Assembly (NCBI GenBank): GCA_013397455.1
Contig: VYZB01000095.1
Span: 1,112,446 to 1,176,445 of the forward strand
Source of the DNA: Crotophaga sulcirostris
Taxonomy: Eukaryota; Chordata; Aves; Cuculiformes; Crotophagidae
Direction of reading: 5' to 3'
DNA: 64,000 nt
The translations under genes were made by a program, and so were the position numbers. Of the stretch, positions 49,231 to 60,974 are shown in pieces. Numbering within the stretch: the stretch's first letter is position 1; each line of letters opens with the position of its first letter. The notes beneath the pieces are model-generated. The model did no database searches. It was not told where the DNA came from and saw only the letters and a list, made by a program, of their open reading frames with translations.

Positions 49231-49355
49231 GTAACCTAGTAATATTATTGATTTCATTTATACAGGTGAAAAAAAAGGAGACTTAAATTGTTAAATTGGC
49301 TTGCTCAAGGTGACATTTCTTAAATATTGTAGTGCCTATTCTATAAAGATGTATT
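49231..49355 (-). mobile_element. MIR SINE relic (minus strand)
   Basis: The plus strand follows the reverse complement of the MIR core in order. A gta..ta.tattatt segment is followed by catttatacaggtg (MIR: cattttacagatg), an A/G-rich gagact segment, and then ttaaattggcttgctcaagg and tgaca (MIR: ttaagtgacttgcccaagg and tcaca). Three collinear blocks with correct spacing make chance unlikely. MIR is an ancient tRNA-derived CORE-SINE; avian copies are rare, heavily diverged relics shared across amniotes. The ends are approximate and no promoter box or tail is preserved. Confidence 0.65.
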
Positions 49356-52300
49356 TTGTCTTTTTTTGCCACAGTGTTTTTCTCACCTGCTCTTTCATTC
49401 AGAAATATATAAAAGTAAGATTACAGCCTTGGTAACAGTAGTTCATCTAAGCATTTCCTAACTTTTTCTAGCTGTGAAAGCATTAAAGAATAGAGAAATA
49501 ATGTAATTTTGGACTCATTGCTTTCCCAAGGAAGAATTTTTTTAAAAAGTATGGAACTAACTTTGACAACCAGAATGAAAAATTATTTGGAAAAAACACC
49601 AAAAAGTTCCAATTGACATTTTAAAGTGGGTGTTACTCTTCGGAAAACTCTTCAGTGATGATAAGTATCTCAGTTCTAGCTCTAGGTTTTATTTTGTCTC
49701 CACAAACACACCAGCTATCGTAACTGAAGTTCTCTGGGCATCATTGCGCTGTTTTTAAAAGACTTCAGCCATAGCTTTTTCTGGATCTGCGCTCCTCTGG
49801 ATGACCAGGAAATACAGGGTTGAGTTGGATTAAGGATGGGTGTGCAATTGTATTCCTTTCAGTCTAGCACAGGAATCAGTACACCTGTATGAATGTATGA
49901 AAATGAGCAGGCTCTGGTATGACTATGAATGACTGATCCAGTATAAAACCTACTTTTAAAAAGTTAATTTTTTTGGAACAGGATTGAACACAAAGATCAG
50001 CACTTGATATCCTGTGTTTTGATGATTTAGATTCAGTACTAACATGTAAATCCATTTTTATGGACTCATCAGCCTCAGCCTGAGTATCTGGTTAGATCCA
50101 GCCAGCTCAAACTTAAGACTGCCAGATCAGTTTCCTCCTCATTTAATTTTCAGAGGAAGGAAGACCTGGGCCCACAGCAAAGGGTGATAAGCCGTGTCTC
50201 TGGAAGAAATTTTGGCATTGCGCATGTGTTCTGCATTGCATTTAATTGCTTACACTGTATATAATACAAGGGCATAGTAGAAACATAGACATAGTAGAAA
50301 ACAGTTCAGAGGCTCCAATGAACATCTGCACTTCCAGCTACCTACCTGAAATTAATATTTCTTTTTAAAAACTGGCTTTTATCAGTCTTACATGAAAATG
50401 CCATCTTCTTCTTGCATACTTAGCATCTATGCTGCTTTTGGATCAACTACAAAAAATGAAGTAAGCATATTGGATCAATTTATCCATGCCTCGTATGTGC
50501 ATAACAGCTATTCAGTGCTACACATTGATAACACTAGGAGGGTCTGAGTTTTGTTTGCATTTGTGTTGCACAATATTTTAAGATGAGTGGTATTTGCTAA
50601 TAAGGTATTTTACTATTAAGAAGTGTTCAAGCAGTTTACTGTAGGAATGTCATGAAAATTAAAGAAGAAAATAACCTTATGTAGTTATATTTGGAAGTAG
50701 CTTTTCGTGGAAAAGCTCTAGGAGTTTTCTACCCGCTTTGCTTTACAAAAAGGAAAGTTATGTCAGATTTTTGATTGTCTAGAAATTTAAAGTAATGAAA
50801 AGAAAACTGTAAGAAATTTTATTACTCATATACTTACTGGAAACCTTTACTTCAATCCTGTAGTTGTTGGAAAGTTATGCCAGAGACCAATTATTGTATC
50901 GCTTATTGCTTGGTTCTAATTAATTTTTACAAAATATGACTTTTCTGAGCCTTTTCATTAGTGTGACAAATTTACATCACTTTTTTTGTACCCTGTGTAT
51001 TGCAGCTCACATAATTACTATTCCTCCTGCTGGGTAATTAGTGGGAAGAAGTCCCAAAATTAAACTAAATAGAACTCTGTAGTTGCCCACAAATTCTGCC
51101 ATGTTTCTGCAGCTGATACTTAGCAATGCTTTTCATGAGGACAGCAAATCCTTATACATCTTTAATATGAAAACTCTGGGCTTGATTTTTAGGGTGCTGT
51201 TAATATATTTTAAAAAATTAGTGAATCATTAGGACTTTTCATGCACTGTTACAGCAATATACTTGTATTGCACAAAGTTCATGAAGTTTATGTGTTTTTT
51301 ATATATAATATGTGGTTTCATATTACCATGGTTGCGACATTTTTCCATAGTTGTGTAGTGATCTGAGGGTTTTCCAAAATTAAAAGCCACTTCCTGTGCT
51401 GCCTATGAGGACTCAGACTCCAAGCTGCTCTGTGTAGGTTAGATTGCTGCGCTATATAGTGCAAGAATGTGATAAACCGGAACCGTCCAAAAACTGGTGC
51501 CAAACTGCTCAGTCTGAGTCTCCCACTCTGCCTGTCTTATCCCTGTTAGAGAAGAGACCCTGCAGTTTGCTGCCAGGGCACAGCTGATGCTGATGGACAA
51601 GGCCATGTACAGAAAACCTGTCAAAAATGGATTTGCTATGCAACGCAGAGGATTTTGTATCACTGCTGCTTTAGTTTAGGAACATTGCTTTGAATTCTGC
51701 AGATCATGCAAACAGCTTCAAAGAGATTTCACATGATTCAGTCTGTCACACAGGCCTGAATATCATGGCAGCTTCCAAAAGCTTCCCAGCTTTCCAAAAT
51801 GACCCTGCTGTGGGCAAAATCTAAAGCTTCTGGAAAACCCAACGACATCTTTTTTTTTCTTAGCACTGACACATTTGAATCGAACGTACAAACAAGCAAG
51901 TAAGAGACAGCAAATTATTTTTATTGCCAGAGGTATTCTCTTGTTCTTATCAGGTTAGAACATGTTTTATAACCATGTCATTTTCTCTCCCCTCCTACTC
52001 TCGCACTCTCTGTTCCCGTGCTATAGTGTTAGTCTTTTTTGTGTGTATCAGACCTTGGAACACTGTATCTGTCTACGTATCTCAAAATACCAAGCTCTAC
52101 AGAACAATATCTTAAATAGTTAAATAGATTGTGATCTAGATCTTTCATAAATTGATTTGCCTTTGCAGTAATACCAGGCATGGAAAGTTCCTTAGAAAGC
52201 ATAAGCATGAAAAAGAATGTTCTAGTAGACACTAAACTGTACCCTACACACATCTACTGCCAGTGAAAGTTATATATCTCCTATTATGACCTATGATGGT

Positions 52301-54651
52301 TCAGACCCCTGAATTTATCCCTTATGGCCCATCAAACATGATATTTCTATACACAAAGTTTTGTGGTCCTTTTAAACTGGTACGTCCTTGGGTCTGATAT
52401 AGCATTTTGTTACCTTTTAGTCATGTTGCAAGAATTGTTCCATTCAGAGCATTTTGAATAGAGTACAAAAGTACAATACTTTACAGTCCCCGAGAACTGA
52501 TAATGTGGGAAAGGATACTTTATGTCAAAAAGTTATGGTTGTATTATTGTTATAGAAAAATATATCTTCTAACATTCATTCAAGTTGAAGAACACTTCAG
52601 GAAATGTACTTACCCAATCAGACGAATAATTTATTTTGTACTGGCAGTGTTGCGTTAACATAGGGAATTTCAAAGGGGCATAAAGGAGGTAGACAAGCAG
52701 TCATTGACAGCTGAGTGCCTAATGAATTTAGCCATTCAAATGTCCAAAAGTATAGAAATGGATTACTTATGAAAATCAGCAGTGCTAGTTGTACAGATTG
52801 ATAATAAATTCTCTTTCATTACAGTGACCCGTATTTTAAGATTTAAAACTAAGACTGATTGAATCAAGTAAAATATCCATGTAAATTGTCATTATGTGGA
52901 TGGATACACCTTACTATATTAAACTTGGATTTTTTATTTGCCCCACACTTTATTTTGCAGCTGATTCTTTATGACTGTTCATTCCTTCCACATCATAGAT
53001 TATAAATTCAGCTATATTTTAGTTCATGGTAGGTTTTGGCTGTAATGGTTGGAGGGCGGGGATAAGCTTTGTTTCATTTTTTTTTTCTCCCCATTTTCCT
53101 GTGTCAGTATTTTATACAAGGTCAATAACAAGCTTCAGTGTGTTTACAATTACCAAGAGGATGGGATTTGTTATTGTGCACAGACAAATGTGCTGATGCT
53201 TCCATTATTTATGGATAGGAGATAAAAATCGTGCAATGTACTGAGACAAAAGTAAGGTGTATGTTTTATATCTGTATCTTTGATGAGTTCTCTTAATAGG
53301 CATTGGACAATGCATGGCTCTGTGACTGTGTAACGTAAATTTTTCTTTGTAGTAAAGCTGCCAAAGCTTCGTGATTTTTTTATGACTCACGTTTATACAA
53401 CTTGGAAGCAAACATCTCACTTCCTATAGTATTTAAAACTAGAACTTACTGTTTTGAACTGCCTGAATTCCAAAGGGGTTTGCAAAAACAGGACAAGCAT
53501 ATTCTCTTATTACTGAGGACATTTCAAGGAAACATTTACTATGCTAATTGAATTTTTTATTTAAAAAAGGGGTCCCAGACACCTCCTTTCCTACTGTGGC
53601 AGTGGGATCAGTATCTCCTGCATGTTCTTAGAAGGAAGTTTAATTTCAGTCTGTTGAGTTTAAAGCACTGAACTTTTAATTTTTAAAAGCTGAGTAGGGA
53701 ACTAATACCTGGCATATTTATTCAGCTTTTGTTATCTGGACACATTAGAGAAGGTATATGAAGAACTGAGTTACTCTCTTGGAGATCCACTATATGCAGT
53801 TAGAAGATCAGACTTGCATCAGATCTGCGGTATCTTTAAAATTTGCTAATAATTTACTGAGCTACAAGTAACAACTGTAGAAAACATACATTCCAATAAG
53901 GTTTTAAACAGTGATGTATAAAGACATTATTCATTTCAGAATTAGTGGTTTATTCTATTCCAGTTAAATTTATAATATGGGAATTAAATAGCTCAAATGG
54001 AATAAAATCAGATTTGATGATTGATTCTTAATAATATATTCAGTGTATTATTCACAGGTTTAACTTTCTGACCTGCTTATACCCCTTATATTTTATTTTT
54101 GTAATTATATATGAATGTGATGTACTCAGTAACGTGTGTGCACTCGGTAATTATTTCAAATCTATCTTGGAATAAATAGTAAGGAATGTAATAACAACGG
54201 GAAGAACATCAGTGTAGCTTAAGTTTTACAATTTGTTACTATCTTGTTATTTTTACCTTTACAGGTAGGAGGCTTATAATGGTGCTAGGTAATTTCTTTC
54301 TGGTTCTCTGTAATCATAGTAATTGGAAAGACTGCGCCATCATCTCAAAAGCAGGATCTTGCTGCCATTTGAATGCGTAATTTTCTGCTTGAAATTCTGT
54401 GGTATGGAGGAATAGGAATCTATTTGGTCTCTTCATACTTTTCCAGCCCTCTTTTCTTGCATCTCCATCCGAACAGAGATTTTACTGGTCCTCTGCAGCC
54501 TTTGTGGGTGTGCAGGAGCAAATCTGTTTTCAGAGCATGCTGTGTTTAGGGTCTTCTCTATCAAAACGGTTGTCAAAATGCCAACTGAGTTAAGGCAACA
54601 TAATAAAAAGGCCAAACACAGTAATTCTGTGTTTCTTTTTTTCAAAATCAG
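49356..54651. other. Non-coding AT-rich stretch, no gene seen
   Basis: These 5.3 kb hold no recognised gene or transposon. A GC-raised patch (about 51480-51610) carries two opposite-strand frames of 61 and 74 codons without domains. Confidence 0.55.
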
Positions 54652-54778
54652 TGTGATGGCACGAAATTTTCAATATGCTTCAAGGCTTCTAACTGAAATA
54701 GAAAATGGAGGAAATCAGCATGAGGAGGGGAAAAGAACCAGAGATGTTATTAACTGGGTGAAGTTGCCTGAAGATTAA
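54652..54778 (+). other. Candidate terminal exon-like segment
   Basis: A pyrimidine tract (gtttctttttttc) and an ag at 54650-54651 precede a 127-nt segment open to a TAA at 54776-54778. The reading is hydrophilic and balanced in composition (ARNFQYASRLLTEIENGG, then EEGKRTRDVINWVKLPED), unlike the hydrophobic chance frames nearby. A-rich sequence follows the stop at once. No family is recognised and no upstream exon is seen. The segment is also open further upstream (from 54542), so the acceptor is not needed to explain the frame. Confidence 0.1.
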
Positions 54779-56779
54779 AAAAAATAATAATAATTATGCA
54801 AGCATTAAGCATTACTAATTGCTTTAATCAGCATCTAAACGAGGTCTCAAATAGAATATATTGCCACTGAAGTCACGTCATTTTGAACTCAGAGGCTTAT
54901 CACCTTCAATCAGTCTGCAGTTCTCCTTCGTGGCTTCATGCTGGGTCAATGCTGCCACATGTCAGCCATGCGACGACTATCACAAACAAACAAAAATACT
55001 CCTGAAAATTTTATATATCATTGCATACACCTTACCTTATAGGTCTGGAAGTGTTATATAGAGGTCTGTAGTTCTAAAGATTTTAATGTTTCTTTCTCAC
55101 ATTTTTTCTGGAGAGCTATTTATTGCTTTGGATAAAGGGTAGAACATTTGCCTGTGCTGCTATATTTTGGATATGTACTTTAGACATTACCTTAAAAATA
55201 CATTTCCCTTAATATAAGTTTATTAATAAGTATTAATGCATTAATACACCTAGAACAGGCCAGCATCTCTTCTGAAATTAGTATGACACTTTTTCATAAA
55301 CTTTTCACAGTAATACTATCTTGTTCTTCGTTAGCTTTCTCCTTGATAGTGTAACTCTTTATTGTGACCAAAATTCTGTTGTTTCTGTTTTGAAATGCTT
55401 TGGCCAGCACCAGAGATAGCAAAGCAGTATGATAACCAGGAAAGGGGTATTTTAAATGTTTCTTGCTTGTCCATTTAATATAGTGAATATTTGGTTGAAG
55501 GGTAAGGCTCAAGCTTCATTAAGCATTAATTAATGATAGGGCAGAAAAGGTGCAATGTGTATCTGTAATAAACCTAAATAAATAATCAGGATAACAAATG
55601 AGAGATCATTTTGACTTGTTAACAGCTCTGTTTAATCTTTAAAGAAAACGCTCAAACAAGCAAAATTCAGAAGGAAATTTGTAAATTACTCTTCAATATA
55701 CAGATTGCTATTCAAATTCAGCTTTTGCTGAGCAAGAATGAAAAGGGCTGTTCAAAGTCTGACACAATTTTTATGCCTTTCACTCTAGGAAATACTATTT
55801 ATTATTAAAAGACATTTTTTGTCAACATTGCAGCAAAAGGAAAATAAGCTTATTTGGAAAGTAACTATACACTATAATAAAGATTGTTACCACCATCATA
55901 CATAGAAAGGTTTGTGACAAAGTTCAGGAGGTTATAAATATATGCTTCTAAATTTTTTAAAAAATTAGTCATTCAAGCATTTCCTTGTCATAAGGAAAGC
56001 AAACTCCTCAAATTTAAAAAAGCAATTCCTCTGGTAAAATGATGGTTTAGACCTGCCATCAGGTTTTGCTAGCTATTTTTCAAGGCTGTCACTTTGTTCT
56101 GACTCAGACGTGTGCAGTGCAGTGTTGCTACTGCAGAGACAGTTAAAAATTCCTTTGGCTTGGTGGGTGGGATGACAGTCTAGTGTCATCCCAGGGGGAA
56201 GGAACATTTGCAATGTATATTCTTAAGTCTTAGGCAGGCCAAGACTATCTGGGACTGGTAACTAAGTGCTGTCTGATTTGCTTTGTTGTGAATTAGATTC
56301 CAAGCAAACTCTGCAAATCCTGTGGAGCTTTCCATCAATCCTGGGGTAGCAAATAGGTTGGTACCACTCTCTAGTAAACCCTCTACTGGTGAGTAAAAGT
56401 GGAATAGAACTTTGGAGAGAAAAGTCTTTTCTTCTGTACCTTTATTGCAGTATTGAAGCTTATGTGGATTCGGGAAAATGGGAAAATTATCATTGAACTA
56501 AAAAGTGGATTGATATAAAAGAAAGAATACCATTACATTTCTACCTTTTTTTTTTCTTCACAGTAACTTCAGTGGCAGCCTGCATAAATTCTTCAGCTAC
56601 ATATATATACTAATATTGCCATTAGAGTGATCTTTAAAAAATGTGTGCTCTAGAAATAACTCAGATATGTGGGTGTATAATCAGAAAATGTCTGTCCTAC
56701 AGTGCTGGATTTGCAAATGTTAAGCACAATGATCAATCAAATTAAATAATATAGTTAGATGACTGATTCATCCAGAAAG
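54779..56779. other. Non-coding AT-rich stretch, no gene seen
   Basis: No gene was recognised. A perfect 9-bp stem, 6-nt loop hairpin lies at 56169-56192. The rest is unique AT-rich sequence. Confidence 0.55.
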
Positions 56780-57180
56780 AAACCTGTTAATTATAATCTT
56801 GAAGACAATGGTACTGAAATCAGTTGCATGCAGCAGCCATAATTATAGAATATGATGCTTGCATGATGTTCCATCATCAGAAGAAATCATCCCCTTCTCC
56901 ACCTCTCAGAAATAACAGGGAAGTTAACAGAATAAAATGCAGGTAAATTAATGAATCCTTATCAACCAATTATGAATCATTTTATATCATGCACACAAGG
57001 TCAGCATATCTCTCTCACAAACAGTATATTTTGTAATGCCAACACAAATGGGCTGGAACTTCAGAGGGAAAAAAATCAATTCTGAAGCTGTGCAAGATAT
57101 CTGAATTATTCATACCTCAAGATGTGTGTTCTATGAATTGTTTCTTTTTAATGCAGTTCACAGATTCATAAACTGTCTAA
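56780..57180. promoter_or_regulatory. Candidate conserved non-coding element
   Basis: This is a complex AT-rich block without simple repeats or long frames. It is rich in TTAAT/ATTA, TTAATGAAT and CCAATTATG-type homeodomain cores and has TGCATGCAG and ATTATTCAT elements. It resembles the texture of vertebrate enhancers. The call has no alignment support. Confidence 0.2.
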
Positions 57181-57600
57181 AATCCAGTGAATTTTTGGTA
57201 TGTCAAAAGTAGCCTCCATCTTGGCTGAGAGCCTGTGTTACTGGGCCAGTTAAAAAGCTTGGGTAAGATCATGGATATTTTTTGCAGGAGGCAGATTAAA
57301 GGGAATAGAACAAGAATTTTTTAAACATTTATGAGCCAGCATTATGCTTTTACAGCATAAAAGTGATAATTTGTGCTCCATAATTGTAGCTGATCGGTTA
57401 TGATGTAGCTTTTTGGGTCAGTCCTACCATGTTTCAAAAACTCTGGGCTAAAAGAAAGAAGAGAGATTATGGTAGACATATCAATATATTGTAGGGTAGA
57501 GTGTTTGAAGAAAATACAAAGATAGAGCTGGATTAAAATGAAAAATATTTGTGGTTTTAATAGCATTTCCACCTTGTTGCTCTTAAAGTAGGTTAGAACT
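57181..57600. other. Non-coding AT-rich stretch, nothing assigned
   Basis: I see no gene or repeat here. A 76-codon minus-strand frame (57342-57572) is hydrophobic and unconvincing. Confidence 0.55.
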
Positions 57601-58750
57601 GAAATACACCTTCAACCACTTCTGTTGGGGAAGGCTGTTGATGGTGAGGTTCCAGGCAGCAGCCATGCACTGCTAGTCATGAGTCTCTGGTCTCTTGGTG
57701 CTCTATGGTGGCAATCCCCCAGTCCTTCTCTGCCAGTGTTTGTACCTGACGGGCTCTCTTGTGAGTGAGCAGGTGCCTCCATTAGGGCATGGCAGCTCTT
57801 CCCTCCCATTTCTGTCTTTGCTCTTAGCCTGGCCATTCCATAATAAGAATAAACTAATGGACAGAAAGGAGGAATCTCCTGATAGTACATGCACAGACTT
57901 GCTGAGAAAACAACCCTCTGAAATCTCTGGAGCAGACTGGACTATTCAATGGGAATGTTTTGGTGTTTTCCTGTTCTTCTCTGGAGCGTGCAAATCTGAG
58001 GACTAAAACTTTTCTCAGACCTTGACTTTGACTTTAACCTAACTCAGATTTTATCACAGCACTGAGGATCACTGACGCTGGAAGGGTAAGTGTGATAGCT
58101 GGGATTGTGCCTATGCATGTACCAACTCAGGTCCTGGAAACTGCAAAGTGCCAAGTGCTGTAATCCACCTCTTCCAAATGCTGTGTGGTCCCTAACATGA
58201 ACCTGAGCTTCTCCTGCTTCTGGGAATACCTCTGTAAAGAAAAATACAGATTACTCCAAAACTACCAATTTTGGCCCTTATGGCTCTTCCCTAGGACATG
58301 TAAAATGCTACCATCATTCTGCATCTGCAGCCTCTGGCTTTCACAACCTCCCAGCAAACCCAGACCCTAGCCTGACCCTGAAACCTGCGCAAGTATTAAA
58401 TTACATGGCTGCCAAACAACCCCCAAAACTATGGAATATTCCTCAATATTGAGGAAAATTTATTAACATATGAAAGAAATGTTGTTAGGAAGAGAGAATA
58501 AATTGAAACATATTAATCACTTGTGCTAATGCAAATATCCCGAAATCATGAAGACTGTGCAGTTTTCCTGACCCAAAACCAAATCATAACCCTAAAGAGG
58601 AGTCTGTGCCAGCCCAGGGTGTGCTTCTGCCTGGTGGGAGGGGATGCAAGAGGGCTTGGCTGCAGCCACAACCATCTGTGGTCACTTGCCAAAGGATACG
58701 GTTAATCCAGATGGGGAGTCCCCACTCTTGTACAGACAAGATGTAGTACT
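57601..58750. other. GC-raised block, origin unknown
   Basis: About 1.1 kb is noticeably less AT-rich than its flanks, except for an AT-rich interval near 58440-58540 that holds an 18-bp perfect palindrome (58439-58456). Frames of 60-103 codons occur on both strands in the same places, which is what raised GC alone would give. I found no CR1 hallmark, no LTR-like ends and no convincing splice pair. It could be an old, unrecognisable repeat or a non-coding transcript exon. Confidence 0.35.
58439..58456. repeat. 18-bp perfect palindrome
   Basis: TTCCTCAATATTGAGGAA is self-complementary over all 18 positions. It overlaps a second, 10-bp palindrome (GGAATATTCC, 58434-58443). Confidence 0.85.
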
Positions 58751-59260
58751 TGGTTGTTTTGTAAAACATATTCATATATCAAATTCCCATCTTATTTTTT
58801 TGCATTTGCTTAATTTACCTACTTTCTTCTAAATGAACATACCGATGTGGTGGGGATTTCCATTTCTTCCGTCTGATGCCGTGGGGCTTCCAGATGCTGT
58901 GGTGTATATAAAGAATAGAAAACAGTAATAGGAAAGATTTAATATCCATTTGCCTAGCTCTGGAAGGACAGAACTGTTAAAACAATAGAGGATAAAGATA
59001 AAATGTAATGTTACATATTTTATTTCACAAGTCTAATAAAGATAGAAGAAAGCTGGATCTGCCTCTTGATTTGTGCTGCTTGAGCAGCTCTACTGAGCTT
59101 GTTCTAAACGCTTTAAATTGAAATTCTCAGTAAATATAGGAATGAAATGCACAAAAGATAAGATCTATGACAAAAACCGAGAACTTTTTATAAAAAATAT
59201 GTGGCTATCAATCCTTCAGCACTGCCACAGGAAAGCAGACCGAGATATTCCCTCCTGGTA

Positions 59261-59274
59261 TCACTAGAGGGCAC
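59261..59274 (+). promoter_or_regulatory. Candidate CTCF-binding motif (forward orientation)
   Basis: tcactagagggcac agrees with the CTCF core consensus CCASYAGRKGGCRC at 13 of 14 positions. Only the first base differs. It faces the opposite way to the motifs at 1873 and 5784. Binding depends on cell context and is not shown by sequence alone. Confidence 0.5.
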
Positions 59275-60830
59275 TCAGCAATTGCATTTTGCTGTTTTGC
59301 CATCCATTCCAGAAACTTTAAACGTCTCTTTTCTTTAAAGTAAAAGACAACACACGTATTAAATATAAAGGTTTCTCAGGCATCGAAACAGGATTTATTG
59401 CTGATAAATAATTCTCAATAGAAATGTAAAATAAATGTTGTGTATCCATAGAGCTGTAATTCAGCACTTTAGGGAGTGAAGGAAGTTTTAACTCCAAATA
59501 ACAGGTATTTTTTTTATATCTGACAAGAGATGGAATGCTCTGGAGTCATCCTTCCATGATGATTCCTTCCAAACACGTTTACAGCTGAGCAGGGCTGGAA
59601 GCAACTCCAAACTGAATATTCTCAGAGCAGGTATCTCCAAGCAGAAAAGTGTTGGTGGAGAAGAGATTTGCTGTCTGCTTTTTGCATCAGGAATGTGGGG
59701 AGGAAAGATCAGGTGAGAGAAGAAGCAGGATGGAGGGTGGCATGGCTGCAGTGCAGTGCTATGTGCCAGGGAGAACGGCTCCCTGACGCCATCTGATGAG
59801 CTGGCCCTTCACCATCAAATACAAACCAGTTAAATCACTCTGGATAACAATTGCAAAACTAACTTGTAAGCACCAGCTATATGCCCTGCTCATTTTCCCC
59901 CAAACCCAAGAAAAGTGAGACCAAAGTTGCCTAGACAAAGGCTTGATTTTCATTATATGGCTGAAGTTGTGTATAACTTGCAGTAATGTTTTACGATGAG
60001 TGGGGAGTTCTGATGCTGGATGTCTCAAGATCTGCCAGCCTTTCTTGGGAAATACATGAGAGATTAACAAGGGACAATACAGAGGAACCTGTAGGACAGA
60101 GTACCATCATGTTGCTGAAGCAGCTGTCAAAGCAGAAATATTGTGGCAGTACTTTCTTTAGACTAAGCAATAAATTGTTTGGATAAATAAATTAATTTTG
60201 CAATTGCCTTTTCAGGTATTTTTTTTTTGACTTACAGATAAATTACTTAGTGCAAATGCAGGCTGAGTTGCAGCCTTGTCCTGAGTCTAGCAGGACTCCA
60301 GAGCAAGTAGACTTTCAGGTTTTTCAGAAGTCCACATCTGTTTTCTGGCTAAGAAATTGTGAGTGAGCTGTTTGGAAGGTCTTTTATCTCTCTTTCCATA
60401 TGCTGTAAGCCTAGTGGTGAGCTCTGTAGTTTAAATCGAGCTCCTCTGTTTTTATCAGAGGTTTTCCCAGTGTGAGACAACTGTTCTGGCATTCTCTGCC
60501 ATCCTCGTTGGAAGGGAAGTCCTGAGCAATTAGGTGTGATCTGAGTGGTCCTTCTCTCTTTGCTATCATTGGAAAACACAACATGCTTAGCAGGCATAGG
60601 GCTGTGAAATTGCTTCAGCTCTTCAAGCCAGTCGCAGTGACCAAAAGCCAGATACAGCAAAGCATTACATCTGCCTCTGAACTTGGCTTAGGATGCTTAT
60701 GGTGATGGCTGGTTGAGCTACAAAGCTTTAAAGGAAAGTTAAAGGCATAAACCCAACATTTGTCATACTTATGGGGACATTCTCTTCTTTTGTTAGAAGT
60801 CTGTCTTTTGGCCATTGCCAAAATGGATTC

Positions 60831-60852
60831 TGTTTGTTTGTTTGTTTGTTTT
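60831..60852. repeat. (TGTT)n microsatellite
   Basis: Five TGTT units run into TT. A C6 run and an AG follow directly, making a splice-acceptor-like sequence. Confidence 0.9.
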
Positions 60853-60860
60853 CCCCCCAG

Positions 60861-60974
60861 GAAGCCTATTTTAACAGAAATGCATTCGTTGGAAGAGTGT
60901 ATTATAAAAAGACAGATATTTTGTACAATTTTCAGAAGGCACTAAAAAAATGTGTGCATTCTCCAACTTCATAA
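60861..60974 (+). other. Candidate terminal exon-like segment
   Basis: The (TGTT)n tract plus 'ttttccccccag' gives a strong-looking acceptor ending at 60860. From the next base a frame runs in phase 0 for 37 codons to TAA (60972-60974). It reads [19 protein letters not shown], followed by a basic [12 protein letters not shown] segment, which is aromatic- and Lys-rich and looks protein-like. No family is recognised and no upstream exon is visible. CR1 copy C begins 60 bp downstream. Microsatellite-made acceptors arise by chance, so confidence is low. Confidence 0.13.

Larger units (their letters stand above)
58751..60860. other. Non-coding stretch, no gene seen
   Basis: The stretch contains the best CTCF-like motif of the window (59261-59274) and modestly GC-raised sequence at 59560-60070 and 60350-60720. 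Minus-strand frames of 103 codons (59759-60070 and 60349-60660) lack recognisable domains. Confidence 0.5.

Noticed and set aside
57612..58006. Opposite-strand frames of 92 and 103 codons
   Set aside because: Both strands are open over the same bases, which raised GC explains. Neither product resembles a known protein.
59759..60070. 103-codon minus-strand frame
   Set aside because: Irregular composition, no domain, no splice context.
60349..60660. 103-codon minus-strand frame
   Set aside because: Hydrophilic and mildly protein-like, but no family was recognised. Neighbouring overlapping frames are equally open, so raised GC is the simpler explanation.
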